A DNA stretch of 64,000 nucleotides from Aigarchaeota archaeon (GTDB lineage Archaea > Thermoproteota > Nitrososphaeria_A > Caldarchaeales > Calditenuaceae). Positions 1 through 9,842 of this stretch are shown in pieces. The notes under the pieces were generated by a model that was given only the letters and a program-made list of their open reading frames with translations, did no database searches and was not told the origin of the DNA. Where the stretch lies: the NCBI GenBank assembly GCA_025059745.1, contig JANXDH010000005.1, positions 1-64,000 of the forward strand. The letters run 5' to 3'. Numbering within the stretch: the stretch's first letter is position 1; every line of letters begins with the position of its first letter. The translations under genes and the position numbers were made by a program.

Positions 1-1219
<1,219 letters not shown>

Positions 1220-1264
1220 GTACTCCAACCTGGGACGACCGCAGATAGATGATGTGGCCCGCTG

Positions 1265-1747
1265 CTAAATCATACTTCGTAAAAGCCTATTGATATCAGA
1301 CCCTCTGTAGCCCAGCGCGCCTCCCTGAGAGTAAGGGCGCTTGATACTGGACTTCAATCCGCCCCTGGGTGGGTGGAGCCTGATGTAGGGCTTGAAGACA
1401 CTCTTGAACGCCTCAAGACCTAATTCGCCGTTGCATATCCTCGACGCTAACTCATCTACGTCACCAGCGCCGAGCGTTCTGAGCCCCTCCTCCAAGGACA
1501 GACCGTCTCTTACTTCTCCGCACCTTCTTATAGCGAGCGCGAGCGCCTCCGAGTCCGGCTCGCCCCACGTGACGTACTCCTGGACCCTTCTCAGCATACC
1601 GATGAAGTCCTCGGTGTTGGGGAGCAGAGTCGCATGATTGGCCCTCAGCAAGTTAAGCATCCTCAGCGTCACTGAATCGTCCCTGCTAGCCCCCGAGCTA
1701 CCCCGGAGCCTTATTACGAGTAAGATTTTCGATCGATCAGCACTCAC
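1265..1747 (-). CDS. rpl30: 50S ribosomal protein L30 (uL30), archaeal type
   Basis: Large-subunit protein uL30. The 160-residue product starts with the family pattern KILLVIRLRGSSG and has the long archaeal/eukaryotic C-terminal extension (FKPYIRLHPPRGG near residues 118-130), which bacterial L30 lacks. The start is GTG, four bases after the S5 stop, with GAGG just upstream, so it is translationally coupled to S5. In most archaea S5-L30 sits inside the long spc operon followed by L15 and SecY. Here L30 is the last gene and converges on 16S rRNA. Confidence 0.95.
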   Translation of the reverse strand: MSADRSKILLVIRLRGSSGASRDDSVTLRMLNLLRANHATLLPNTEDFIGMLRRVQEYVTWGEPDSEALALAIRRCGEVRDGLSLEEGLRTLGAGDVDELASRICNGELGLEAFKSVFKPYIRLHPPRGGLKSSIKRPYSQGGALGYRGSDINRLLRSMI

Positions 1748-1751
1748 GTCC

Positions 1752-2369
1752 TCAGGTCACCTTCCAGACGCTGGGTACCACCACTTTGTTCGTGGCCTTC
1801 AGACACATGAAGGTAGCGCCGGCCATGCTCAGGGTCGTCCTCGTCTCACCAAAGGTCCTGGTCCAGCAGTCCCTCACGCCCGCCAATCTCAGGATAGTCT
1901 TAGCTATGTCTCCGGCGACCAGACCAAGTCCCCTAGGGCCGGGTATCATGAGGATCTTGACGCTCCCCCACTTGCCCTCGATCACGGTCTCCAAGCTGTG
2001 GGCGTCGTTACACGCGCACTCCCAGCTCCCGCACCCTCTCCTGACGTAAGAGAGGTTCGTCTTAGCCCTCTTCACTGCGGCCTCAATCGCACTTACTACG
2101 TGTACCGATTTCCCAGCACCCAACCCCACGTAACCATCCCTGTTACCGACGGCAACTATGGCCTTATACTTGGACTTCTCTCCAGCGTCCGTCTGCTTCT
2201 GGACAAGCTTGATGTCGAGCACCTCCTGTTCGAGCTTGGGGAGGAGTACATCAACTATCTCAGGCTCGAGGATCCTCATATTCATAGAGAACAGCTCCTC
2301 TATCGACGCTATCTTGCCCTCCTTCACTAGCTTCCCGGTCTTCGTCTTAGGCTCCCACTCGTCCGTCAA
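1752..2369 (-). CDS. rps5: 30S ribosomal protein S5 (uS5)
   Basis: Small-subunit protein uS5, 205 residues, of archaeal size. It carries the double-stranded RNA-binding region (KYKAIVAVGNRDGYVGLGAGK near residues 67-87, split here only by description) and the C-terminal S5 fold with IPGPRGLGLVAG and GVRDCWTRTFG. The start is TTG in the context TTGACGGACGAG. The gene sits directly upstream of L30 and is not preceded by L18 or L19e as expected for a spc operon; the gene before it on this strand is a membrane glycosyltransferase. A short AT-rich stretch (AAAATAAATA, about 2400-2409) about 30 bases upstream is a plausible TATA element. Confidence 0.95.
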   Translation of the reverse strand: MTDEWEPKTKTGKLVKEGKIASIEELFSMNMRILEPEIVDVLLPKLEQEVLDIKLVQKQTDAGEKSKYKAIVAVGNRDGYVGLGAGKSVHVVSAIEAAVKRAKTNLSYVRRGCGSWECACNDAHSLETVIEGKWGSVKILMIPGPRGLGLVAGDIAKTILRLAGVRDCWTRTFGETRTTLSMAGATFMCLKATNKVVVPSVWKVT

Positions 2370-2418
2370 CCCTGGCTTACCCCATCGAGTCCGCTCCCCA
2401 AAATAAATACCCTAGCCC

Positions 2419-4683
2419 TCACCTACCGAGCACCAGTCTGTAGGGGGAGACTACGGTTCCATAGTATATGACGTACCCGGAGTTCATCGGCGGCCTCAGC
2501 CCCTCGAGTTCCAGCTTAAGCTCGAGCGCGGGCACGACCCAACCCTCGACGAAATCGAACGTGTAGATGGACTGGAGCACCCTATACGAGTTGCCGGGCC
2601 CTACGCTGTCCATCAACATCTCGATCCGCGTCCTATAGTAACCGATCTCCGTGGTGTTGCTGAGTGGGTCGTTCCTAGAGGCCAACCACGGAGAGGTCGC
2701 TAAGGTGACGAAGTCCGAGTTGCGTAGCAGAGACCTAATGTCGCCCGGTTCAAGTAGTGGGCTCACCCCGTCTACAACGAGGGTCCTCGAGGGGCCTAGT
2801 GCCTGCCTCAGGTGTCCTAAGAGTGCGTTCACGTTCCTCACCGCCTCCCCGTCACCGATGCCCTCAGGTCGAGTTGAGACGAAGACACCGTCAAAGCCGA
2901 AGTCCTCTACTACCCTCAGGACCTTTCTCGAGAGGTATTCTGCATACGTTAACTTTGATTCACCCGTCATCAGCGCGGAGAAGTTCACCCTCCCGGACGG
3001 GTCGATCAAATACCTGTGGTTCTCAATCAACCACGTCGATCTGTAACCGTGTATGCCATAGTTCACGTACCTCTGTTCGGGCGCAAGTAGAACTCCTATC
3101 AGCACCTGCAAACCCCTACTCTTAGACTCTTTGACAATGCCCATCAGGTCGTACTGCGTCCACCTCCTAGCGTCGAGCTTGTACCTGATGTAACTGTTCA
3201 GGGTGTCGTTGGCGACGTAACCCCGGTAAGTGTTATAGAAGTCGAGGGAGAGCAGTATGACCACGTGTGTAGGCACAGCGTAATTTTCCTCAATGGTCTC
3301 GACCCAACTACCCTCCCTCGACATCAAGAGCGTGTCTATACCATCGACTACGAGTATCCTCGGATAGACCTCGGGGAGCTTTATCCCTGTAGGTGCAGGG
3401 AAGTAAAAGAGGCCGAGTATCAACGCCACGAGGATCAGAGTGATCCCGCTACGACCGACAACAGACTTGCTTATCTCTCTCACACCCAATATTTGCAACG
3501 TCATCATTAAGAATCCCGCCCCTGCAACTCCGGCTGAACCCAACAGGAAGTACCAGAAGACAGGGTTGGGCTCGATTCCATATGAATTCACGGACCCTAT
3601 GTTGGTTAGAGAGTAACCCACCTGAGTCACGGAAGACATGAGAAACACAGCACCAGCTACGTTCAGCTGCACCGTCACCATCAACCAGACGTTCACCTGT
3701 TTACCGTAGGAGCGGATTCCCATCAGAAGGAGCGGGAGGACCCAGATGAGGTACTGTACGTTGACCTTCGGTGAGAGCCCAAGGAACACTAAGAGGACGG
3801 CGAGCGAGTAGTAAAGGAGAGAGCCCACGTCCCTCACCCTGTTTCTGGACCTGTAGAGTAACGCCAGCATGACGATAGACATGGAGGCGAGTGCGACCAC
3901 CGACGCGGCCCTAGAACCGGTCAAGGGCGCGATCAGAGCCCAATAGGTGAATTGACCTATGTTCGCGGTATGGAAGAGCAGCTTAGAGAGGTAATCGCCG
4001 AGGAACGGTACGTACGGTATTGATGAGATGACGATTGGCGACGTCAACAGGAGGGAGAAGGATGCCAGCCGAGGATAATCCAGCTTACCGTTAGCACGCA
4101 TGTAGAATAGCATGACCGGTGCGAGGAGGAAGGGGAAGAGCTTGACCGCGCCACCGATCCCCAGACAGACCGGAGCTAGGGTGAACCTGTTGTTTATCAG
4201 TAAGTAGAGGCCTAGCAGAGCGAGCGCTGCAGCCACAGAGTCGAACATCCCCCATACGCCCGATATGAAGACGGAGACGGGGTTGAGGAGGTAGGCTGCA
4301 GAGATCAACAGGCCACTCGTCTGGTTGATATTCAACCTCTTGGTCATAGCGAACATGAGCGCACCTATACAGAGGTCTGCGGCGATGATGGGTACCTTCA
4401 CGAGTAAGGCGAAGTAGTTGATTGAGAGTCCGAGGGCTGACGTCAGATACTTCACGAGGGCGATCCAGTACAACCAGACGGGTGGGTAGCTATAGAACCC
4501 CCATGGGAACCCCTCGATCTCCTCGACGCCGTAGACGTTTATGTCCCCGGCTACAAACATCTCCCCGCTCTTGAACCAGACGTACATGTCCCAGCTGTGT
4601 CCCGTGAAGGGCGCGAAGACGAGCCTGAGAGACGCTGCTACCACCACCGTCACTATAAAGAGAGTCCGCGGCGTCCCCGGCAT
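2419..4683 (-). CDS. GT-C type membrane glycosyltransferase fused to a TIM-barrel glycosidase-like domain
   Basis: A 754-residue two-part protein. Residues about 1-440 are a polytopic membrane region with around ten hydrophobic segments. It carries the early acidic motif GHSWDMYVW and YSYPPVWLY, then GVWGMFDS and AVKLFPF, typical of GT-C (GT39/GT87-like) transferases that use polyprenyl-phosphate sugars. Residues about 450-754 are soluble and look like a glycoside-hydrolase TIM barrel: strands such as GLQVLIGV, LIDPSGRVNF, then DFGFDGVFVSTRPEGIG and TLVVDGVSP. Such a barrel would face outside the cell. The start is ATG, with a palindromic TATA shared with the divergent agmatinase gene. Substrates are unknown. 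The GT-C call is firm; the hydrolase-like call is by pattern only and the catalytic acids are not assigned. Confidence 0.75.
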   Translation of the reverse strand: MPGTPRTLFIVTVVVAASLRLVFAPFTGHSWDMYVWFKSGEMFVAGDINVYGVEEIEGFPWGFYSYPPVWLYWIALVKYLTSALGLSINYFALLVKVPIIAADLCIGALMFAMTKRLNINQTSGLLISAAYLLNPVSVFISGVWGMFDSVAAALALLGLYLLINNRFTLAPVCLGIGGAVKLFPFLLAPVMLFYMRANGKLDYPRLASFSLLLTSPIVISSIPYVPFLGDYLSKLLFHTANIGQFTYWALIAPLTGSRAASVVALASMSIVMLALLYRSRNRVRDVGSLLYYSLAVLLVFLGLSPKVNVQYLIWVLPLLLMGIRSYGKQVNVWLMVTVQLNVAGAVFLMSSVTQVGYSLTNIGSVNSYGIEPNPVFWYFLLGSAGVAGAGFLMMTLQILGVREISKSVVGRSGITLILVALILGLFYFPAPTGIKLPEVYPRILVVDGIDTLLMSREGSWVETIEENYAVPTHVVILLSLDFYNTYRGYVANDTLNSYIRYKLDARRWTQYDLMGIVKESKSRGLQVLIGVLLAPEQRYVNYGIHGYRSTWLIENHRYLIDPSGRVNFSALMTGESKLTYAEYLSRKVLRVVEDFGFDGVFVSTRPEGIGDGEAVRNVNALLGHLRQALGPSRTLVVDGVSPLLEPGDIRSLLRNSDFVTLATSPWLASRNDPLSNTTEIGYYRTRIEMLMDSVGPGNSYRVLQSIYTFDFVEGWVVPALELKLELEGLRPPMNSGYVIYYGTVVSPYRLVLGR

Positions 4684-4707
4684 GATTCGTCATTATCGGG
4701 CCCTCAG

Positions 4708-4720
4708 TAATTTAAATAAT
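4708..4720. promoter_or_regulatory. Shared palindromic TATA element between divergent genes
   Basis: The intergenic space of 57 bases holds a single strong AT block containing the palindrome ATTTAAAT (4710-4717). Read rightward it lies about 26 bases before the ATG at 4741. Read leftward it lies about 32 bases before the ATG at 4683. One element therefore appears able to serve both the ureohydrolase and the membrane glycosyltransferase. This is inferred from position and composition. Confidence 0.6.
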
Positions 4721-4740
4721 TGGTGGTTTATGGATCTGGC

Positions 4741-5610
4741 ATGACCGTATCGATCTACCTCGAGAGGAGCAAACCATTCATCGGTCAGGACTCGGGATAC
4801 CGGGAGGCTACGTACGCCATCTTCGGTGTCCCTTACGACCTGACCTCCAGCTGGAGGCCAGGGGCGCGTTACGGACCACAGAGAATCAGGGAGGTCTCGT
4901 GGATGATGGAGTTGACGCCATACAACGGTGAGGGTGACCTGACCCTAGCACCTTTCCACGACCTAGGTGACCTCTCAGTCGTACACGGTCTGGTCAAGAT
5001 GTGTAAGCGGTGTATGGCAGTGACCTCCCAGGTGGTTAGGGACGGAAAGGTGCCCGTGATGATGGGGGGCGAGCACACCTTCAGTCTGCCCACCATCTTA
5101 GCCTGTAGGCCCGTGAAGGTCCTGGTCCTAGACGCCCACCTCGACCTCAGGGAGTCTCACCTAGAGAGCCGGCTGAACCACGCGACCTGGCTGTACAGGT
5201 TATTCGAGAGGACCGGGGCCCTTGAGTGCGCGATAGTTGGAGCGAGGGGTTTCGAACGCTCGGAGCTCGAGTTCGCGCGGGAGTACGGAGTCAGAGTAAT
5301 CAAAGCTAAGGAGGTACAGGAGAGGTGGAGGGAGGTCAGGGACGACATTAGGAGCTTCGTGTCGGGCGGTAAGGGAGTCTACCTGTCCATCGATGTAGAC
5401 GTGCTTGATCCCGCGTTCGCTCCCGGAGTATCGACCCCCGAACCGGGTGGCATCGACGTTCACACCTTCCTCAACCTCATAGGACTCGTGTTCGCGGAGG
5501 CTAAGTTGACCGGTATTGACGTAGTTGAGGTCTGCCCGCTCTTTGATAACGGCCAGTCTTCACTCATAGCGGCCAAGGCCATCGTAGAGCTCCTCGCAGC
5601 CTCTAAGTGA
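4741..5610 (+). CDS. speB: Agmatinase/arginase-family ureohydrolase
   Basis: Manganese-dependent ureohydrolase, probably agmatinase (agmatine to putrescine and urea). All family metal-binding motifs are present: GGEHTF, DAHLDLRES, and SIDVDVLDPAFAPG followed by STPEPGG. The reading frame is open from a TTG at 4720, but the ATG at 4741 is preferred: it gives a normal 289-residue product (MTVSIYLERSK) and lies about 26 bases after the TATA block at 4711-4719, fitting a leaderless mRNA. A deacetylase-like gene 4 kb downstream could also act on polyamines, though that link is only suggestive. Arginase or another guanidino-hydrolase activity cannot be excluded. Confidence 0.88.
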   Translation: MTVSIYLERSKPFIGQDSGYREATYAIFGVPYDLTSSWRPGARYGPQRIREVSWMMELTPYNGEGDLTLAPFHDLGDLSVVHGLVKMCKRCMAVTSQVVRDGKVPVMMGGEHTFSLPTILACRPVKVLVLDAHLDLRESHLESRLNHATWLYRLFERTGALECAIVGARGFERSELEFAREYGVRVIKAKEVQERWREVRDDIRSFVSGGKGVYLSIDVDVLDPAFAPGVSTPEPGGIDVHTFLNLIGLVFAEAKLTGIDVVEVCPLFDNGQSSLIAAKAIVELLAASK

Positions 5611-5664
5611 AGAGTCTACCGATTTAATCCTTAAAATCTATGAAGTCGTGAGATCGATCAGGAA

Positions 5665-8184
5665 ATGCAGGACAGACCCAGCAGATCTGAGGGTGACACT
5701 TACCTACTATTATCGGTCGGTTACGACGGCGCATCCGGTAAGGCGTATTGCAAATTGTACAACGAGAGGACAGGTAAGGTCGAGTTGCTCTACGATAACA
5801 CCGGGCACAGACCCTACTGCTTAACGAATCTGAGCGTACCCGAGGTCGAGGCATTATTGGGTGATATCAGGGGTAACGTCCTCCGGGTAGAACGAGTCAC
5901 CAAGTACAGCGCTATGGACTTCAAGAGCGTGGAGATGACGAAGGTCGTGGTCAAGGACCCTTTGACGATAGGTGGTCGTTCCGATTCAGTGAGGGAGAGG
6001 ATCAAGTGCTGGGAGGCAGACATACCGTACCACCTCAATTACCTATACGATAGGGGTTACGTTATTGGAGTCTCTTATCGCAAAAGTGAGGGTGGTGATC
6101 TTGAGCCTCTAGCTCCTCCAAAGGAGGAGAGGCTGGAGCCGATCAGGAAGTACGCCAAGGGTTTGAGCAGGGAAGAGGAGGAGGTCGCGTCCGAATGGAT
6201 CAGCATTCTAGAGGCCGAACTGCCGGGCGTACCGTTTGCATCACTCGATATAGAGGTATACTCCCCCATTTCTACCCGTGTACCGTCCCCATCGAAGGCC
6301 GATGACAAGGTGATAGCCGTATCGATATGCGGTTCTGACGGCCGCCGTGAGGTATACCTCTTGAGACGTGACCGAGAAGTGATAGACCGAGATCAACTCA
6401 ACTTCAACGTGAAGCTCTACGACAGCGAGAGGGAGATGCTGGAGGACGTCTTCGAGACGATCTCGAACTACGCGGTCATAGCCACGTTCAACGGTGATGA
6501 CTTCGATCTGCCCTACCTCCATAACAGGGCCGATAGGATAGGTGTGTCAGAGGAGAAGAACCCCATCGTCTTGGGGAGAGAGGGCGCAACTTTCTTGCTG
6601 GCGGCACACGTGGACCTTTACGGCTTCTTTATGAACAAGTCCACCCAGATCTACGCATTTGATAACAAGTACCGGGAGCACACGCTTGACGCCATAACGA
6701 GGGCCCTGCTTGGTAAGGGGAAGGTAGTACTCAGCAAGCCGATATCTGAGCTCTCCACCGCCGAGCTCGCAGAGTACAGTTTCGGAGACGCGGAGCTGGT
6801 CTACGAGCTCCTCTCCTCCAACGACAACCTGGTCCTGAGACTGATATTCGCGATATCGAGGATCAGTAGACTCCCACTCGAGGACGTGTGCAGGCACGCG
6901 GTCTCTGGCTGGATCAAGAACCTCATGTACTACGAGCACAGGAGGCTCAACTGGCTGATACCGAGGCCCGAGGACATTCTCGCGGCAAAGGGCGAGACAA
7001 CGACGAAGGCGATCATAGAGGGTAAGAAGTACCGCGGAGCGATAGTGGTGGAGCCGGTGCCTGGCATACACTTCGGGGTGAAGGTGCTAGACTTTGCGTC
7101 ACTGTACCCGTCAGCTTTGAGAAAGTGGAACCTGAGTTACGAGACGGTGAGGTGTCCACACGAGGATTGCAGGTCCAATGTGGTGCCTGAGGTCGATCAC
7201 TGGGTCTGCACGAAATATACGGGACTACAGAGCAGGATCATAGGTGCTCTCAGGGACATCAGGGTCAATATATACAAGCCCAAGAGCGCCGATAAGTCAT
7301 TACCCCCATCTCAGAGGGCGTGGTATGACGTGATACAGAAGGCACTGAAGGTGTTCCTCAACGCGAGCTACGGCGTCTTCGGCTTCGAGGAATTCCCGCT
7401 CTACTGTCCCCCGTTGGCTGAGAGTACGGCCTCTATAGGTCGTTACGCCTTCAAGGCCACCATCGAGAGGGCCAAACAGCACGGAGTAACCGTATTATAC
7501 GGTGATACGGACTCGATATTCGTCAAGGACATCTCGGACGAGGTGATGCGGGAGCTGATAGATTGGGCCAGGAGGGAACTCGGATTGGACCTCGAGTTCG
7601 ATAAGGAGTACGTCTACACCGTCTTCTCCGTGAGGAAGAAGAACTACCTAGGCCTGACCACGAAGGGCGTGGTCGACGTAAAGGGGTTGACGGGGAAGAA
7701 GAGACACATCCCTGAGTTCATACGCGCCGCATTCGAGTCGATGCTGAACGAGCTCGCAAGCGTGAGGAGCGAGGAGGACTTCGACGCGGCTAGGAACAAG
7801 ATCATCCAGCTCATCCGGGGTTGGTACCAGAAGTTGAAGAGACAGGAGTTCGAGCTCGAGGAACTGGCCTTCAGGGTGATGCTCTCGAAGTTACCTGAGA
7901 GTTACATCAAAACCACCCCACAGCACGTGAAGGCGGCGAGACTCCTCCAATCGAAGGGGATACACGTGACATCAGGTGACGTGATCAGTTACGTCAAGAC
8001 CAAGGACAAGATCGGTGTTGCACCCCTGCACCCAGCCTTTCCGATCAGGAAGGAGAACGTCGACATAGACAAGTACATTGAATACCTCCGCGGTACCTTC
8101 GAGCAGGTTTTAGACAGCCTCGATATAGACTTCGAGAAGGTCGTAGGTCGGTACACGGTGTTAGGGCTCGACGAGTTTCTGTGA
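5665..8184 (+). CDS. polB: Family B DNA polymerase, replicative type
   Basis: An 839-residue B-family polymerase with intact proofreading and polymerase centres. Exonuclease motifs: DIEVY (D195, E197), NGDDFDLPYL (from N276) and YSFGD (Y371, D375). Polymerase motifs: A, DFASLYPS (from D476); B, NASYGVFG (from N566); C, YGDTDS (612-617). A small Cys-containing insert between motifs A and B (CPHEDC...C) resembles crenarchaeal PolB1. There is no intein in any of the usual insertion motifs. The ATG start lies about 29 bases after a TTAAAA element. Its 3' end nearly abuts the convergent Lrp gene. Which of possibly several PolB paralogues this is cannot be told from one window. Confidence 0.95.
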   Translation: MQDRPSRSEGDTYLLLSVGYDGASGKAYCKLYNERTGKVELLYDNTGHRPYCLTNLSVPEVEALLGDIRGNVLRVERVTKYSAMDFKSVEMTKVVVKDPLTIGGRSDSVRERIKCWEADIPYHLNYLYDRGYVIGVSYRKSEGGDLEPLAPPKEERLEPIRKYAKGLSREEEEVASEWISILEAELPGVPFASLDIEVYSPISTRVPSPSKADDKVIAVSICGSDGRREVYLLRRDREVIDRDQLNFNVKLYDSEREMLEDVFETISNYAVIATFNGDDFDLPYLHNRADRIGVSEEKNPIVLGREGATFLLAAHVDLYGFFMNKSTQIYAFDNKYREHTLDAITRALLGKGKVVLSKPISELSTAELAEYSFGDAELVYELLSSNDNLVLRLIFAISRISRLPLEDVCRHAVSGWIKNLMYYEHRRLNWLIPRPEDILAAKGETTTKAIIEGKKYRGAIVVEPVPGIHFGVKVLDFASLYPSALRKWNLSYETVRCPHEDCRSNVVPEVDHWVCTKYTGLQSRIIGALRDIRVNIYKPKSADKSLPPSQRAWYDVIQKALKVFLNASYGVFGFEEFPLYCPPLAESTASIGRYAFKATIERAKQHGVTVLYGDTDSIFVKDISDEVMRELIDWARRELGLDLEFDKEYVYTVFSVRKKNYLGLTTKGVVDVKGLTGKKRHIPEFIRAAFESMLNELASVRSEEDFDAARNKIIQLIRGWYQKLKRQEFELEELAFRVMLSKLPESYIKTTPQHVKAARLLQSKGIHVTSGDVISYVKTKDKIGVAPLHPAFPIRKENVDIDKYIEYLRGTFEQVLDSLDIDFEKVVGRYTVLGLDEFL

Positions 8185-8186
8185 CT

Positions 8187-8693
8187 TCACTCGTTTATCT
8201 TCGTCAGTGCGCTCTTCTTGCGATCGATGATGTCGAGGGGGAGCTTCACGGTCTCCTTCAACGTCTTCAGTACTATCTTAGTCTCGGTCGATATCACTCC
8301 CTCCAACAATCCGATCCTGTTCAGGAGTTCGCTGAGGTCCTCCTTGCTCCTCGTCTTGACCTTGAGTAGAGCATAGTAATCGCCCGTGACGTCGTGCACC
8401 TCGAGGACCTCAGGCATCTCCGAGAGCTCTTGAAGGACCCTCTCGTACTTCGTCGGGTTCGCCCTCACGCTCACGAACGCCGTGATGTTCAGGCTCAACT
8501 TCGACTCATCGAGTATCGCCGTGAAAGACCTTATGAAACCGGACCTGATCAGCCTGTTCACCCTCATGTAGACTGCCGCCTCGCTCACCTTGAGGGCCTT
8601 GGCCAAGTTGGAATAGGTCTCCCTCCCATTCTCCTGAAGCCTATTCAGTAGCATCAGGTCCTTCTCGTCCAGTTTCGTCTTCAAATCCTTCAA
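8187..8693 (-). CDS. Lrp/AsnC-family transcriptional regulator
   Basis: DNA-binding regulator with an N-terminal winged helix-turn-helix (LDEKDLMLLNRLQENGR, then YSNLAKALKVSEAAVYMRVN) and a C-terminal RAM/AsnC ligand-binding domain (VRANPTKYERVLQEL, EVHDVTGDYYALLKVKT). The frame is open up to a start at 8765, but the preferred start is the TTG at 8693. It gives 168 residues, close to family size, and lies about 22 bases from the TATA-like CTTTATTAT (complement of 8711-8719). The effector is unknown; it could be an amino acid. It is transcribed away from the deacetylase gene, and both promoters share the 170-base gap. Confidence 0.88.
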   Translation of the reverse strand: MKDLKTKLDEKDLMLLNRLQENGRETYSNLAKALKVSEAAVYMRVNRLIRSGFIRSFTAILDESKLSLNITAFVSVRANPTKYERVLQELSEMPEVLEVHDVTGDYYALLKVKTRSKEDLSELLNRIGLLEGVISTETKIVLKTLKETVKLPLDIIDRKKSALTKINE

Positions 8694-8835
8694 AAGCTTG
8701 GAAGGGACTGATAATAAAGTTTTATTAACGCTCGCGCACACGCTAAAAAACCTTGATATAAGCATATATCTTCTTAAGACCGTTTAGACAATCAACGAGA
8801 CGTTTAAAGCCGAGTAAGGGCGCACCCGGCTAAGA

Positions 8836-8842
8836 TTAAATA
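8836..8842 (+). promoter_or_regulatory. TATA box of the HDAC-like gene
   Basis: TTAAATA centred 27 bases before the GTG start at 8866, in an AT-rich context after a GC-rich stretch. No Shine-Dalgarno sequence lies before the start codon, so a leaderless transcript is likely. Confidence 0.6.
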
Positions 8843-8865
8843 CTTTAAGGAAGAGTGGTAGTTAC

Positions 8866-9822
8866 GTGAAGAGACTGCTCGCACTGACCTACGGGGACGA
8901 GTTACTCCTCTATAGTTTCCCGGGAGGTCACCCCATGAGCAGGAGGAGGGTGGAGTCATTCTACAAGAGGTTCTTAGAGTCGTTCCCGACTCAGCTACTG
9001 GATAACATAGAGGTGATCGCTCCGGTGAGGGCGGTTGACGAGGAGGTCGCTTTATTCCACGATGAGAACTACATAGAGTACGTCAAGAAGATGAGTGAGA
9101 TCGGCAGGGGTTACCTGGACTACGGCGACACGCCTGCCTTTAGGGGATGTTACGACGCATCGCTCTACGTCGTTGGCACGTCTCTCAAGCTCGCTAAGTC
9201 CATAATTGCCGGAGAGTACCTGAGGGGCTTCAACCCGATGGGCGGTCTACATCACGCGATGAGAGAAAGGGCCAGCGGGTTCTGCATCTTCAACGACGCG
9301 GGCGTGGTGATCGAATACGTCCTAAACGTCATTCAGGGTTCCAACGTGGTCTACGTAGACATAGACGCGCACCACGGCGACGGCGTCTACTACGAGTTCG
9401 AGGACAACCCCCGAGTCATATTCGCTGACATTCATCAGGACGGTCGCACGCTCTATCCCGGCACTGGGTTCGAGCACGAGAGGGGTAAGGGGGCCGCTGT
9501 GGGGACCAAGCTCAACATACCATTACCTCCGGGGGCCGGTGATGAAGAGTTCAAGAGGGCTGTGGACAGGGTAATCGAGTTCCTCAGGGAGAGAGAGTTC
9601 TACATAATACTTATCCAGGCCGGTGCTGACGGTCTGGCCGGCGACCCCATAACAGCCCTTGAATACTCTGAGCTCGCGCACAGGTATGCGGTGACCGAGT
9701 TGAAGAAGTTAGCCAACGAGAGGTGCGAGGGGAGGATGCTCGCGATGGGTGGAGGCGGTTACAACGTCGATAACATCACCCGGGCTTGGATGGAGGTCGT
9801 GAGGGTGATGGCGGAGCGCTAG
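8866..9822 (+). CDS. Histone deacetylase-family hydrolase (AcuC/HDAC/polyamine deacetylase-like)
   Basis: Zinc-dependent arginase-fold deacylase, 318 residues. Zinc-binding and catalytic motifs are present: GGLHHAM, YVDIDAHHGDGV (Asp and His zinc ligands), QAGADGLAGDP (second Asp ligand) and GGGGYN. Family substrates include acetyl-lysine proteins such as Alba or histones, acetylpolyamines, and acetylated AcsA. The window also encodes a histone and an agmatinase, so both protein and polyamine deacetylation are possible. The GTG start follows a TATA box at the leaderless distance. The next gene (DUF99) begins just after its end. Confidence 0.9.
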   Translation: MKRLLALTYGDELLLYSFPGGHPMSRRRVESFYKRFLESFPTQLLDNIEVIAPVRAVDEEVALFHDENYIEYVKKMSEIGRGYLDYGDTPAFRGCYDASLYVVGTSLKLAKSIIAGEYLRGFNPMGGLHHAMRERASGFCIFNDAGVVIEYVLNVIQGSNVVYVDIDAHHGDGVYYEFEDNPRVIFADIHQDGRTLYPGTGFEHERGKGAAVGTKLNIPLPPGAGDEEFKRAVDRVIEFLREREFYIILIQAGADGLAGDPITALEYSELAHRYAVTELKKLANERCEGRMLAMGGGGYNVDNITRAWMEVVRVMAER

Positions 9823-9842
9823 CTGAGTCCGTAGGGGGTGAG

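Noticed and set aside
1638-2330. A 230-codon plus-strand frame opposite S5
   Set aside because: It is the antisense shadow of a clear ribosomal protein gene; GC-rich codon use leaves long open frames on the opposite strand.
5665-8184. Intein in DNA polymerase
   Set aside because: All polymerase motifs are intact and spacing is normal; the same holds for the ribonucleotide reductase at 28901-31552.
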